From assembly GCA_021325255.1 (NCBI GenBank), contig JAJPHP010000066.1:1-41111 (forward strand): DNA of 41,111 bases, written 5' to 3'. A model generated the notes under the pieces. The model saw only the letters and a program-made list of their open reading frames with translations. It had not been told where the DNA came from and made no database searches. The DNA comes from Nitrososphaerota archaeon (GTDB lineage Archaea > Thermoproteota > Nitrososphaeria > Nitrososphaerales > CADDZS01). The position numbers and the translations under genes were made by a program. Numbering within the stretch: the stretch's first letter is position 1; the number at the start of each line of letters is the position of its first letter. This document shows, piece after piece, positions 24,420-31,820 of this stretch.

Positions 24420-24617
24420 CCCTGCTTCTTTCTCTTTCTTCAAACCAAAGCATCGCACGAGTCTTTCATTATTGCCTAGCTCCATGCAGTTCTAGTCGGC
24501 GGGAGTGGTAGGCGAGAGATGACTATTCCCACGGTCTTCGGCAGAGACTTCCTCTTTTTCTCACCTCGTAGGCACCCCAAATGGCAATTGGGAACGTGAG
24601 GAGAAAGTTCAACATAC

Positions 24618-24626
24618 GTATAAATT
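24618..24626 (+). promoter_or_regulatory. TATA-like box of the molybdoenzyme operon
   Basis: CGTATAAAT lies about 38 bp before ATG 24660; transcription would begin near 24647, giving a leader of roughly a dozen bases. Confidence 0.45.
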
Positions 24627-24659
24627 GGGGTGTGAGGGAGAGAATTCTTTATCCCCGCA

Positions 24660-27209
24660 ATGCAAGTAGCAGAAGAAAAACAAGTGACAGCTCCGCAGGC
24701 GGCAGACGATGTCTGGATAAGGACGGCTTGCGAGATTTGCAGGAACCACTGCGGAATTCTTGTACACAGAGTCAATGGAGAGGTCGTCAAGATCGAGGGC
24801 GACCCCGACAACCCGAAGAACTACGGCAAGACCTGTGCGAAGGGCAATTCCGGTTTACTCTATAGGCTCGCTCCATTCAGGGTCACTACGCCATTAAAGC
24901 GCACAAACCCGAAGAAAGGGCAAAACGAAGACCCGATGTGGGTGCCCATAAGCTGGGACGAGGCGCTATCCACAATAGCTGAAAAGATCGTTGAAATTAG
25001 GAAGAAGGACCCACGACTCCTCTACGTCACTACCTTCGATATGTGGTCAAGGCACGAGGTCATGGAACCTTGGTGCATGGCCTACGGCACGGAAGCAAAG
25101 CCCTTCTCGGCCGGATTTTTCTGCGGGAATAACGTCCACAACGTGCACCTCGCTACGGAGGGCGCTTTCGAGGCAGACCCTGATGCGGAGTACACAAAGT
25201 ATCTCCTGCTCTTCGGCTCCCAGTACGGTTCTGTAATCAATCAGGAGACAATGAGAGCGGCCTCAGAAATTGCCTCAAAGCGTCCCGGGGGAATCAAAGT
25301 TGTCGCCATTGATCCAGTTGGTTCCTACGCCGCCGCAAAGGCTGAAGAGTGGTTGCCTATTAGGCCGGGAACGGACGCTGCCCTGGCCCTTTGTTTCATC
25401 AACCTCCTTCTCAACGAGTACAAAATATACGATGCAAAGTTCCTGAAGGAGAGAACCAACGCGCCGTATCTCATCGGTCCAGATGAACTCTACGTCAGAG
25501 ACACAAAGACAAACAAGCCGCTGGTCTGGGATTCGGTAGAGAACAGGGCAAAGAGATGGGATGAGCCTGTCGGGGATTACGCGCTAGAAGGAACGTTCCA
25601 GGTTAACGGCGTCTCCTGCCAGCCGGCATTCCAGAAGCTCAAGGATCACGTACGCAAGTACGATCCTGTCAAAGTAGCAGAGATCACTACTATTCCAGCT
25701 GATACAATTAGGCGCGTTGCAAAGGAGTTTGGAGAAGCTGCAAACATTGGCGGAACGATAAACATCAAGGGGAAGGAAATACCCTACCGCCCAGCTTCGA
25801 TTGCCTACTACCGCGGCCTCAGCGCTCACAAGCACTCGATGCTCTCCGGGCTCGCGGTGGAGACCTTGCAGGTGATTATTGGCGGGATTGATGTTCCGGG
25901 AGGCCTCCTTGGCTCAAGGGTTTCTGAAATCAAGGCGAGTGAAGAGGGGCTGCTGACCATGGTGCCCTCACAGATTGGAGGGCACTACTGGGCGTACTAT
26001 CCGCCGAGGAAGGTTGTCCCCTCAGAATCGGTTGACCTGCTCGAACTCTTTCCTGTTGCGGTTTACAGCAGGCCCTTCTTCATCAAGGCAGTTCTCGAAC
26101 CTGAAAAGATGAAGTCGCCATACGTCCCAGAGATGGTAATCCAGATCAGGACAAACTTTGTGAAGACCTCGGTGTTTGACCTTGAAAAGTTCCTTGAGAA
26201 ACTCCCGTTCATGGTTTCCATTTCATTGGAGTTGGACGAGACCGCGGAGCTTTCGGATATTGTCCTGCCGGACGTCCACTACCTCGAGCGTCTCTCCATC
26301 GGAGCCTCGGGTTGGAACTATGGTGGATCGAAACCTTGGTTCTTCCACGGACAAAAGCCGGTCGTCCACCCGCCATTCAAAACTCCGTGGGGTGAACTCG
26401 AGAATCCGGGGGAAATCTTCCTCGCGCTCGCCGAGAGAGCGGGTTTCCTGAGCGAGGTGTACGAAGCCGCGAACAAGATGTGGAACCTCAAAGAGCCCTT
26501 CAAGCTCGACCCGAAGAAGAAGTACACGTTCAGGGAGATGGTTGACCACCGAATCAAATCAAAACTTGGCGGCGAGTACGGCCTCGACTGGTTCCTCAAG
26601 GACGGACTCCTAATAAAGGAAAAGGCGGTGGAGAAGATGTACCGCGGAGCTTTTCCAGGCCCAAGGATCCACATCTACTTTGAATTCATGAAGAGGACCG
26701 GCCAGGAAGTTGACAGGGTGACAAAAGAGTTAGGCATTCCCTGGGAGGTGTCCGACTATCAGACTCTTCCCGACTGGAAGCCCTGCGTCGCACACACAAA
26801 GCGCAACGAAAAGTTCGACCTCATCATGGTCAACTTCAAAATCCCACAGCAGGCCTTCACGTTCTCGAGTTCCAACGCTCTTCTGACTCAACTCGCAAAG
26901 AAGAGAAGATCCGACGACGTGTGGCTCAACACTGAGACTGCGAAGAAAAAGGGAATCAACGATGGGGACAGGGCGATTATTGAAACGCTCTATGGCAAGA
27001 AGGTCGAGGTAAGCGTGCGTGTCACCGAGCTCGTCCACCCTGAGGTGATCGCCACGCAGGGAGATGGAGGCAGGTTTGCGAAGAAGGTCGGGAGAGGGAG
27101 GGCACCTGGAGTCAACTTCAACGCGATGGTCTCAATCGACGATGAAAACGTAGACTATGTGACCTCCGCTGTGGACTCACACGTCCCGGTCGCAATCTAC
27201 AAGGCATGA
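24660..27209 (+). CDS. Molybdopterin oxidoreductase catalytic subunit (DMSO reductase family)
   Basis: The 849-residue protein has the N-terminal [4Fe-4S] motif Cys24-x2-Cys27-x3-Cys31 and Cys59 (CEICRNHCGI, KTCAKGNSG), the bis-MGD domains (VPISWDEALSTIAEKI, AIDPVGSYAAAKAEEWLPIRPGTDAALALCF) and the C-terminal nucleotide domain with WLNTETAKKKGINDGDRAIIET. Cys155 (FFCGNNVHN) is the likely Mo or W ligand. No Tat signal is visible, so it probably works in the cytoplasm. The family includes phenylacetyl-CoA oxidoreductase, polysulfide reductase and acetylene hydratase; I cannot choose among these. The following MoaD-like, ferredoxin and cytochrome-b-like genes make a three-subunit membrane enzyme. 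Confidence 0.9.
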   Translation: MQVAEEKQVTAPQAADDVWIRTACEICRNHCGILVHRVNGEVVKIEGDPDNPKNYGKTCAKGNSGLLYRLAPFRVTTPLKRTNPKKGQNEDPMWVPISWDEALSTIAEKIVEIRKKDPRLLYVTTFDMWSRHEVMEPWCMAYGTEAKPFSAGFFCGNNVHNVHLATEGAFEADPDAEYTKYLLLFGSQYGSVINQETMRAASEIASKRPGGIKVVAIDPVGSYAAAKAEEWLPIRPGTDAALALCFINLLLNEYKIYDAKFLKERTNAPYLIGPDELYVRDTKTNKPLVWDSVENRAKRWDEPVGDYALEGTFQVNGVSCQPAFQKLKDHVRKYDPVKVAEITTIPADTIRRVAKEFGEAANIGGTINIKGKEIPYRPASIAYYRGLSAHKHSMLSGLAVETLQVIIGGIDVPGGLLGSRVSEIKASEEGLLTMVPSQIGGHYWAYYPPRKVVPSESVDLLELFPVAVYSRPFFIKAVLEPEKMKSPYVPEMVIQIRTNFVKTSVFDLEKFLEKLPFMVSISLELDETAELSDIVLPDVHYLERLSIGASGWNYGGSKPWFFHGQKPVVHPPFKTPWGELENPGEIFLALAERAGFLSEVYEAANKMWNLKEPFKLDPKKKYTFREMVDHRIKSKLGGEYGLDWFLKDGLLIKEKAVEKMYRGAFPGPRIHIYFEFMKRTGQEVDRVTKELGIPWEVSDYQTLPDWKPCVAHTKRNEKFDLIMVNFKIPQQAFTFSSSNALLTQLAKKRRSDDVWLNTETAKKKGINDGDRAIIETLYGKKVEVSVRVTELVHPEVIATQGDGGRFAKKVGRGRAPGVNFNAMVSIDDENVDYVTSAVDSHVPVAIYKA

Positions 27210-27248
27210 GAAAACAAGAGTTTCTGTTTCTAGAGCGGAGCACCACAG

Positions 27249-27563
27249 TTGTCGGGAAATCAACAGGTCTGCAGGATCCAGGTCACCTACTTTGGCGCAA
27301 TCAGCGCGATGGTCAAGCGACGAAAAGAGACCGTTGTCATTCCCAAAGAATCTGCCTCCGTCAAGAAACTTCTTGAGGTACTCTCGAAGGAGTACGGGAA
27401 GAGATTTGAGGAGCTGACAAAGTATTCGGACCTCTCATCTCCCCTTGTCACCATATTCGTTAACGGCCAATCCATCGCGAGCGTCTCTGATTCGGAGAAA
27501 CTTCTACTTTCGGATGAAAGCGAGGTCGAAGTGTCTCTGATAAACCAGATGTCAGGCGGATGA
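27249..27563 (+). CDS. MoaD/ThiS family sulfur carrier
   Basis: The 104-residue protein has the beta-grasp pattern (CRIQVTYFGAISAMVKRRKETVVIP, SPLVTIFVNGQSI) and ends in MSGG, the diglycine tail that becomes a thiocarboxylate in molybdopterin synthase small subunits. TTG 27249 is preceded by GGAG at a suitable distance. It lies between the catalytic and ferredoxin genes of the molybdoenzyme, so it probably supplies dithiolene sulfur for that cofactor or for a pathway-specific variant. Confidence 0.85.
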   Translation: MSGNQQVCRIQVTYFGAISAMVKRRKETVVIPKESASVKKLLEVLSKEYGKRFEELTKYSDLSSPLVTIFVNGQSIASVSDSEKLLLSDESEVEVSLINQMSGG

Positions 27564-27700
27564 TAATTAGGGCAAAAAATGAACGATTGAAGAAAAGAGA
27601 AAAAGAAGTAAGCAAAATGCTAGAAAATGGAAAGGAAAGAGCAATCCCAACAATGGCAAGAATTGGGGCGGGTCAGAATGCGCCGCCGACCAATAACGAA

Positions 27701-27710
27701 CAAATAAATA
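27701..27710 (+). promoter_or_regulatory. Internal TATA-like box before the ferredoxin subunit
   Basis: CAAATAAATA is centred about 21 bp before ATG 27727, so a second, leaderless transcript for the ferredoxin and membrane subunits is likely. The 163-bp gap after moaD-like carries no convincing gene; a 72-codon frame at 27560-27778 is lysine-rich and probably spurious. Confidence 0.45.
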
Positions 27711-27726
27711 CGCCGTTCCTTCGACC

Positions 27727-28443
27727 ATGGGAAAGAGCCTTACTCCTGCCGCGAAGGGGAGATATGATCAAGATATGAAACTCTCAATGGTCATTGATCT
27801 TGCAAAGTGCATCGGATGCGACGCCTGCTCCGTAGCCTGCAAGATAGAAAACTCAACCCCTGATGAAATCTACTGGGCGCCGGTTTTCCAGAGAGAAGTG
27901 GGCAAGTTTCCAAAGGCAAGCGTCCAATTTCTACCCACACTGTGCATGCACTGCGAGGATCCGCCCTGCCAGAAATCCTGCCCGACGAAGGCAATCTCAA
28001 AGCGCAAGGATGGAATCGTGCTTATTGACGAGGGCAAGTGCACAGGCAGCAGATCATGCGTCTCCGCCTGCCCATACAATGCCATAAGCGTGTGGCAGAT
28101 GAAGGCCGCCACCTCGGAAGCTGCTCTAAACGATTCGGGTTACCAAACACCCGTGAGCCTGCGTCCCGAATTGAAGCACAAGGTAGGCGCAGCTCAGAAA
28201 TGCACTTTCTGCGCTCACAGGATGGATCTTGCAGAAGCCAAGGGGTTGAGGCCAGGCGTGGACAGAGCCGCTACTCCCGCATGTGTAATCTCTTGCCCCG
28301 CCGAGTGTAGGATATTCGGAGACCTCGAGGACGCTTCGAGTCCGGTTTCAAAGTACATCGAAGAAGCGGAAAAGTCAGGAAGAGTCATCTTCGCGCTCAG
28401 ACCCAGCGCCAAGACTAGACCAAAGGTTGCCTACGTGTGGTGA
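27727..28443 (+). CDS. Four-cluster ferredoxin subunit of the molybdoenzyme, one Cys replaced by Ser
   Basis: The 238-residue protein has the DmsB/PsrB/NrfC-type arrangement of four [4Fe-4S] motifs: Cys28/31/34/38, Cys73/76/81/85, Cys105/Ser108/Cys111/Cys115 and Cys159/162/186/190. The third motif reads CTGSRSC, with Ser in place of the second Cys, so that cluster may be [3Fe-4S] or Ser-ligated. It carries electrons between the catalytic subunit and the membrane subunit. ATG 27727 fits the TATA box; ATG 27775 is the start of the conserved part (MKLSMVIDLAKC). Its stop overlaps the membrane gene. Confidence 0.9.
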   Translation: MGKSLTPAAKGRYDQDMKLSMVIDLAKCIGCDACSVACKIENSTPDEIYWAPVFQREVGKFPKASVQFLPTLCMHCEDPPCQKSCPTKAISKRKDGIVLIDEGKCTGSRSCVSACPYNAISVWQMKAATSEAALNDSGYQTPVSLRPELKHKVGAAQKCTFCAHRMDLAEAKGLRPGVDRAATPACVISCPAECRIFGDLEDASSPVSKYIEEAEKSGRVIFALRPSAKTRPKVAYVW

Positions 28444-29321
28444 TATATTTCATGACCATACAGTTCAGCGATTTCCTCGCGGTCTGGATAATTGATTACG
28501 TGGCCGCTGCCATAGTCCTGATAGTTATCATCGGAGTCATCTACAAGTTCAGGAGGTGGATCAGGACTGTTCCATCAGGACTGTTCCACGACGCATCCAC
28601 GCTTCTCGGGGGCTCGAAGGTTGTTTCCATTTTCTTCTCAGAGCTCGGAAACAGGGTGATTGCGCAGAAGAATCTGATCACCGATTCGAAGAGCAGGTGG
28701 GTAATTCACTTCCTCGTTTTCTGGGGATTTGTCGGCCTTGCAGTTGCCACGGTTTGGGACGACGTGTTCTACCACCAGGGCGCAATGCCGCCTCCATTTT
28801 CACTTGAAAACCCGGGCAACATCATTGGAAATATTGCAGGCGCGATGGCGTTCATCGGCGCTTCAGCGATGGCTGGCAGGTATCTCTTTGTCAAGAAATT
28901 CAAGAATGCCGGAAGAGGAGACATGGTGTTCTTCTTCACGCTCTACCTTGCGATAATCACGGGATTCATAACAGAGTTCGCTCGCTTCTCGGGCGCGCAG
29001 TTCCCGACCTTTGTCAGCTACGCGATCCACCTTATCATAGTCGCCGCACTGCTCGCGACGGCTCCGTTCACCCACTTCTTCCACGCGCTCCTCACCCCTT
29101 TCATGAGGTACATGGAGCACCTGCGCATCGCAATTCTCGGAAAGCGGGGGCCGTACTACATTGGCGATAGATACTCGGAGATGACAATGACATCTGAACT
29201 TGTAAAGTCGGGTCAGGAAAAGCCCACGGTCCCAGTTTGGCTCAAGGAGCCAAAAAGCGCAACGGTGGAAGAGCAGGGAAAAAAGGCCGATGAGAAAAAA
29301 ACGCAGAGTGACAAGTCGTAG
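28437..29321 (+). CDS. Cytochrome-b-like membrane subunit (NarI/HdrE/DsrM-like)
   Basis: The 294-residue protein has about five membrane helices. Candidate heme-b ligands are the His in RWVIHFLVFWGFVG, the His in DDVFYHQG, the His of VSYAIHLIIVAALL and the pair in APFTHFFHALLTP. This is the pattern of NarI-type and heterodisulfide-reductase-type membrane anchors that exchange electrons with quinones. The last 70 residues are charged and cytoplasmic. GTG 28437 overlaps the preceding stop; ATG 28452 is an alternative. With the catalytic and ferredoxin genes it forms a complete quinone-linked molybdoenzyme. Confidence 0.85.
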   Translation: MVIYFMTIQFSDFLAVWIIDYVAAAIVLIVIIGVIYKFRRWIRTVPSGLFHDASTLLGGSKVVSIFFSELGNRVIAQKNLITDSKSRWVIHFLVFWGFVGLAVATVWDDVFYHQGAMPPPFSLENPGNIIGNIAGAMAFIGASAMAGRYLFVKKFKNAGRGDMVFFFTLYLAIITGFITEFARFSGAQFPTFVSYAIHLIIVAALLATAPFTHFFHALLTPFMRYMEHLRIAILGKRGPYYIGDRYSEMTMTSELVKSGQEKPTVPVWLKEPKSATVEEQGKKADEKKTQSDKS

Positions 29322-29534
29322 CCTCCCTTCTCTCTTTCCCACATGCAACGAGGACCTTTACTCGTGCAATCTCAAATGTGCCCTGGAGAATTCTGAGGGC
29401 AACTCAATGGCAATTATCTGCGAAGGAAAAAGATCATTGTTTTACTAGCTCCCTTTAGCTTTCCCAGCTTGAATCGAATTGTTTAGGGCGAAAACATTGC
29501 AAAACAGGCTCTACAATCTATACTGATCGCCTGT
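29322..29534 (+). other. Intergenic stretch before the left inverted repeat
   Basis: A short pyrimidine tract follows the operon (29323-29340), then no gene to the start of the repeated element. No RNA gene is visible. Confidence 0.4.
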
Positions 29535-29618
29535 TCTCGACAATTGTCGAGAAATCAATGGGGTACCCCCCTAGAGGGGGTACGTAACGGAGCTAATTTG
29601 GTATTTAAAGCGGGAAAC
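29535..29618 (+). repeat. Left copy of an inverted repeat element with nested palindromes and TATA box
   Basis: The element begins with the perfect palindrome TCTCGACAATTGTCGAGA (29535-29552). It continues with GGGGTACCCC (29560-29569), inside GTACCCCC/GGGGGTAC arms (29563-29583), then TACGTA (29581-29586) and a TATA-like TATTTAAAG (29602-29610), and ends GCGGGAAAC (29618). A second copy, in opposite orientation, lies at 40562-40646. Aligned over about 85 columns there are 5 mismatches and two single-base length differences, both in the C and G runs. The TATA box points right, so a transcript would start near 29627. Possible roles are a shared promoter with operators, the ends of an integrated element, or a small-RNA gene family. 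Confidence 0.8.
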
Positions 29619-29694
29619 CGTGAGCAAGGAAGCTCGCATTTAACTTTGAAGAAAGTATTAGGGCAGCAGATGTCGGATTTTCGGATTTTCGAGG

Positions 29695-29841
29695 ATGTTT
29701 AGGAAATTTCGCCATGACATGAAGAAAAAAAGAAAGAATGGCACGCATGCGGAGAATCTGGGAGTGTGCGTAGGTGATCAATACAAGAGTGTGCGCGCTG
29801 CTCATAGACATCTTCGTGTTTTCACCGCATGTACGAAGTAG
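29695..29841 (+). CDS. 48-residue basic ORF downstream of the left repeat
   Basis: The frame begins MFRKFRHDMKKKRKNGT and ends RVFTACTK; it is Lys/Arg-rich and has no known motif. It is the best protein-coding candidate for the transcript predicted from the left repeat, but it starts about 70 bp past the expected initiation point and has no ribosome-binding sequence, so a non-coding transcript is equally possible. Confidence 0.15.
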   Translation: MFRKFRHDMKKKRKNGTHAENLGVCVGDQYKSVRAAHRHLRVFTACTK

Positions 29842-29892
29842 ATCACGGCGAAATTAGGGCCAACAAAAAAAGAAATCCGCAGAAATTACGAA

Positions 29893-30888
29893 TTAGAGAA
29901 TCTTCAAGATCTCCTCGTATCCTCTTTCCGCATCGCCCATTATCGGCGTTGGGAACAATACTGGCTGAGAAATCCCCATCGCGCGGAACTCCTCCACGTG
30001 CTCGAGTATCTTCTCCGGCGGATCGGCGATGCACATGGCCTCGATCATCTCATCCGTTGCAACCTCGGTGACTTTGCTCTCCTGACCTGACCTTAACATC
30101 TCCTCGGCTTTTTCTGCTTCGGACCTGAATTTCGTGCGACGCAGTCTATTTAGAATGTGGGGCATGACAAGAAACCATCTCATTCTCTTCCTCAGCTCAT
30201 CCATTCTCACCTCTGCACTTTCGCTTGCGCAACAATTGAAGAATGAAGCCACCTGGATGTCCTCACGTCTCCTGCCCGCCCGCTCCGCTCCAGCCCTTAT
30301 GTGACCTAAGAAAAATTCAATTTCATCCTTGGTTACTACATTCAATAAAACGCCGTCGGCCACCTCGCCAGCGAATTCAAGCATCTTTGGGTTGTGTGCT
30401 CCCACGAAGATGGGGACGCGCGGCCTGACGGGCTTGTATCCCAACTCAAAATCGTTCAACTGGAAGATTTCGCCGTTGTAACTGAAACGCTCCTCCTCGG
30501 AAATTCCGCGGATCACTTCTATGCACTCCTTCAAGTATTGAAACGGCCTGTCACCAGAAATGGAGTGCCTGCGCTTCAGCGCCTGTTCGTAGCTGACGCC
30601 CAATCCGAGATTCATCCTCCCGTTTGAGATCTCGTCAATGCTCAGGGCGGACATCGCCATCAGCGTAGGAGTCCTGATGTACGCGTTGACAAGGCCCGTC
30701 GCGAGTTGGATCTTCTCCGTGGCAAGCGCCATGCTAGCGAGCACAGTGAAGGCATCCCTGCCCAGAATCTCGTACGTCCAGGCAAATTGAATCTGCTTTT
30801 CTTCCGCCGCGCGGCAAATCCTCGCGCAACTCCTCGCGGGCATTCCTCCTATATTCAATCCGATAGTTTTCGTGTTTTTGTTAGGCAA
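29893..30888 (-). CDS. LLM-class F420-dependent oxidoreductase
   Basis: From TTG 30888 the 331-residue protein is a luciferase-like TIM barrel: TKTIGLNIGG at the first strand, FAWTYEILGRDAFTVLASMA, IQLATGLVNAYIRTPTLMAMSA, ISNGRMNLGLGVS (the flavin-binding strand) and RVPIFVGAHNPKMLEFAGEVADGVLLN. Archaeal members mostly use F420H2 to reduce or oxygenate substrates; N5,N10-methylenetetrahydromethanopterin reductase is the classic case. The specific substrate is not visible. It lies first inside the segment bracketed by the inverted repeats and is transcribed toward the left repeat. The longer frame starts at 31023 but its first 45 residues do not fit the family. Confidence 0.85.
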   Translation of the reverse strand: MPNKNTKTIGLNIGGMPARSCARICRAAEEKQIQFAWTYEILGRDAFTVLASMALATEKIQLATGLVNAYIRTPTLMAMSALSIDEISNGRMNLGLGVSYEQALKRRHSISGDRPFQYLKECIEVIRGISEEERFSYNGEIFQLNDFELGYKPVRPRVPIFVGAHNPKMLEFAGEVADGVLLNVVTKDEIEFFLGHIRAGAERAGRRREDIQVASFFNCCASESAEVRMDELRKRMRWFLVMPHILNRLRRTKFRSEAEKAEEMLRSGQESKVTEVATDEMIEAMCIADPPEKILEHVEEFRAMGISQPVLFPTPIMGDAERGYEEILKIL

Positions 30889-30977
30889 TTTGAGACGACA
30901 GACTTGAGTGTTAGCGATTGAAATGTACAAGTTAAAGATTTGCGAAAATGATGCAAGCGAGAGTGTGAAGGAACTAG

Positions 30978-31583
30978 TCAGGCAGAAGTGACAGTAGTTG
31001 TCGGAGCTTGCGCAATTATACAATAGTGTGATGGGCTTGTTTCAAACGCGCTCTGGATTGTGTACCCGAATTTGCGAAGAAATTCGGTCGCTTCATCCTG
31101 AGTCAACCTTATCTCAACCGGCGGCCCTCTCTCCGTGGGAATTTTCTTCCACTCAATCAGCACGAGCCTGCCCGACCGTTTCTTGAGCAATCTTCCTACT
31201 TCTGCGAGCGCATCAGGCCGCCTGAGGTCGTGGAATATGTTCGCCATGATCACAAGATCAGCACTATGATCTTGAAGCGGGACGCGATGTACATCTGAGA
31301 GAATGGGACACAGATTTTCGACGCCGCCTTCCCTAACTTTTTGCTTCACCACATTGAGCATGGACAGGTTGGAGTCTACAGCATAAACGACCCCGTCTCT
31401 TCCAGCCGCAGCTCTGGCGGGTAATGCAAAGAAACCCGTTCCGCAGCCGAGGTCCAAGACCACGGCGCCGTCCGGAAGAGAGATTTGTGAAAATAGCCGC
31501 GCGGGGTCGTGCCTTCGAACCCTTTCCGGATCATCGAGCATCCTGATAGCTTCATCCAAGCCGTGTCTTAAAATTGAAGACAA
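30978..31583 (-). CDS. Class I SAM-dependent methyltransferase
   Basis: The 201-residue protein shows the Rossmann methyltransferase motifs: motif I VVLDLGCGTGFFALPAR, motif II VYAVDSNLSMLNVVKQK, a motif III region ENLCPILSDVHRVPLQDHSADLVIMANIFHDL and the post-motif GRLVLIEWKK. UbiE-like and arsenic or small-molecule methyltransferases share this pattern; the acceptor is unknown. TTG 31583 is the start. It ends about 90 bp from the F420 enzyme on the same strand and could be co-transcribed with it. Confidence 0.85.
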   Translation of the reverse strand: MSSILRHGLDEAIRMLDDPERVRRHDPARLFSQISLPDGAVVLDLGCGTGFFALPARAAAGRDGVVYAVDSNLSMLNVVKQKVREGGVENLCPILSDVHRVPLQDHSADLVIMANIFHDLRRPDALAEVGRLLKKRSGRLVLIEWKKIPTERGPPVEIRLTQDEATEFLRKFGYTIQSAFETSPSHYCIIAQAPTTTVTSA

Positions 31584-31757
31584 TTTCCTCTGCTCCCCGA
31601 GCTCTCGCTCCGCACTTTTGCATTTACTTACCTGCTCTTTGCCTGCCAGCGGCGGTTTTTTTATTTGACATCGAATAATAGTGCATCGATGCGGAGAGGG
31701 CGCTCTCTCTCCTTTTCTACCCCTTCATCAAGTGAAGAAAACTCGGTTTGCTTTCCC

Positions 31758-31766
31758 TTTTTTAAG
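31758..31766 (+). promoter_or_regulatory. TATA-like box before the asparaginase-like gene
   Basis: TTTTTTAAG, inside the near-palindrome CCCTTTTTTAAGGG, lies about 60 bp before ATG 31821 and 40 bp before GTG 31803, giving a predicted transcription start near 31787. Confidence 0.4.
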
Positions 31767-31820
31767 GGATTGGCATGAGAACCACAAGCATACCTGTTCC
31801 CAGTGTGGTCTTTTGGATAC

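Noticed and set aside
27560..27778. 72-codon frame overlapping the MoaD-like stop (ATGA)
   Set aside because: It is rich in Lys/Glu/Arg without structure, and runs across the promoter and start of the ferredoxin gene.
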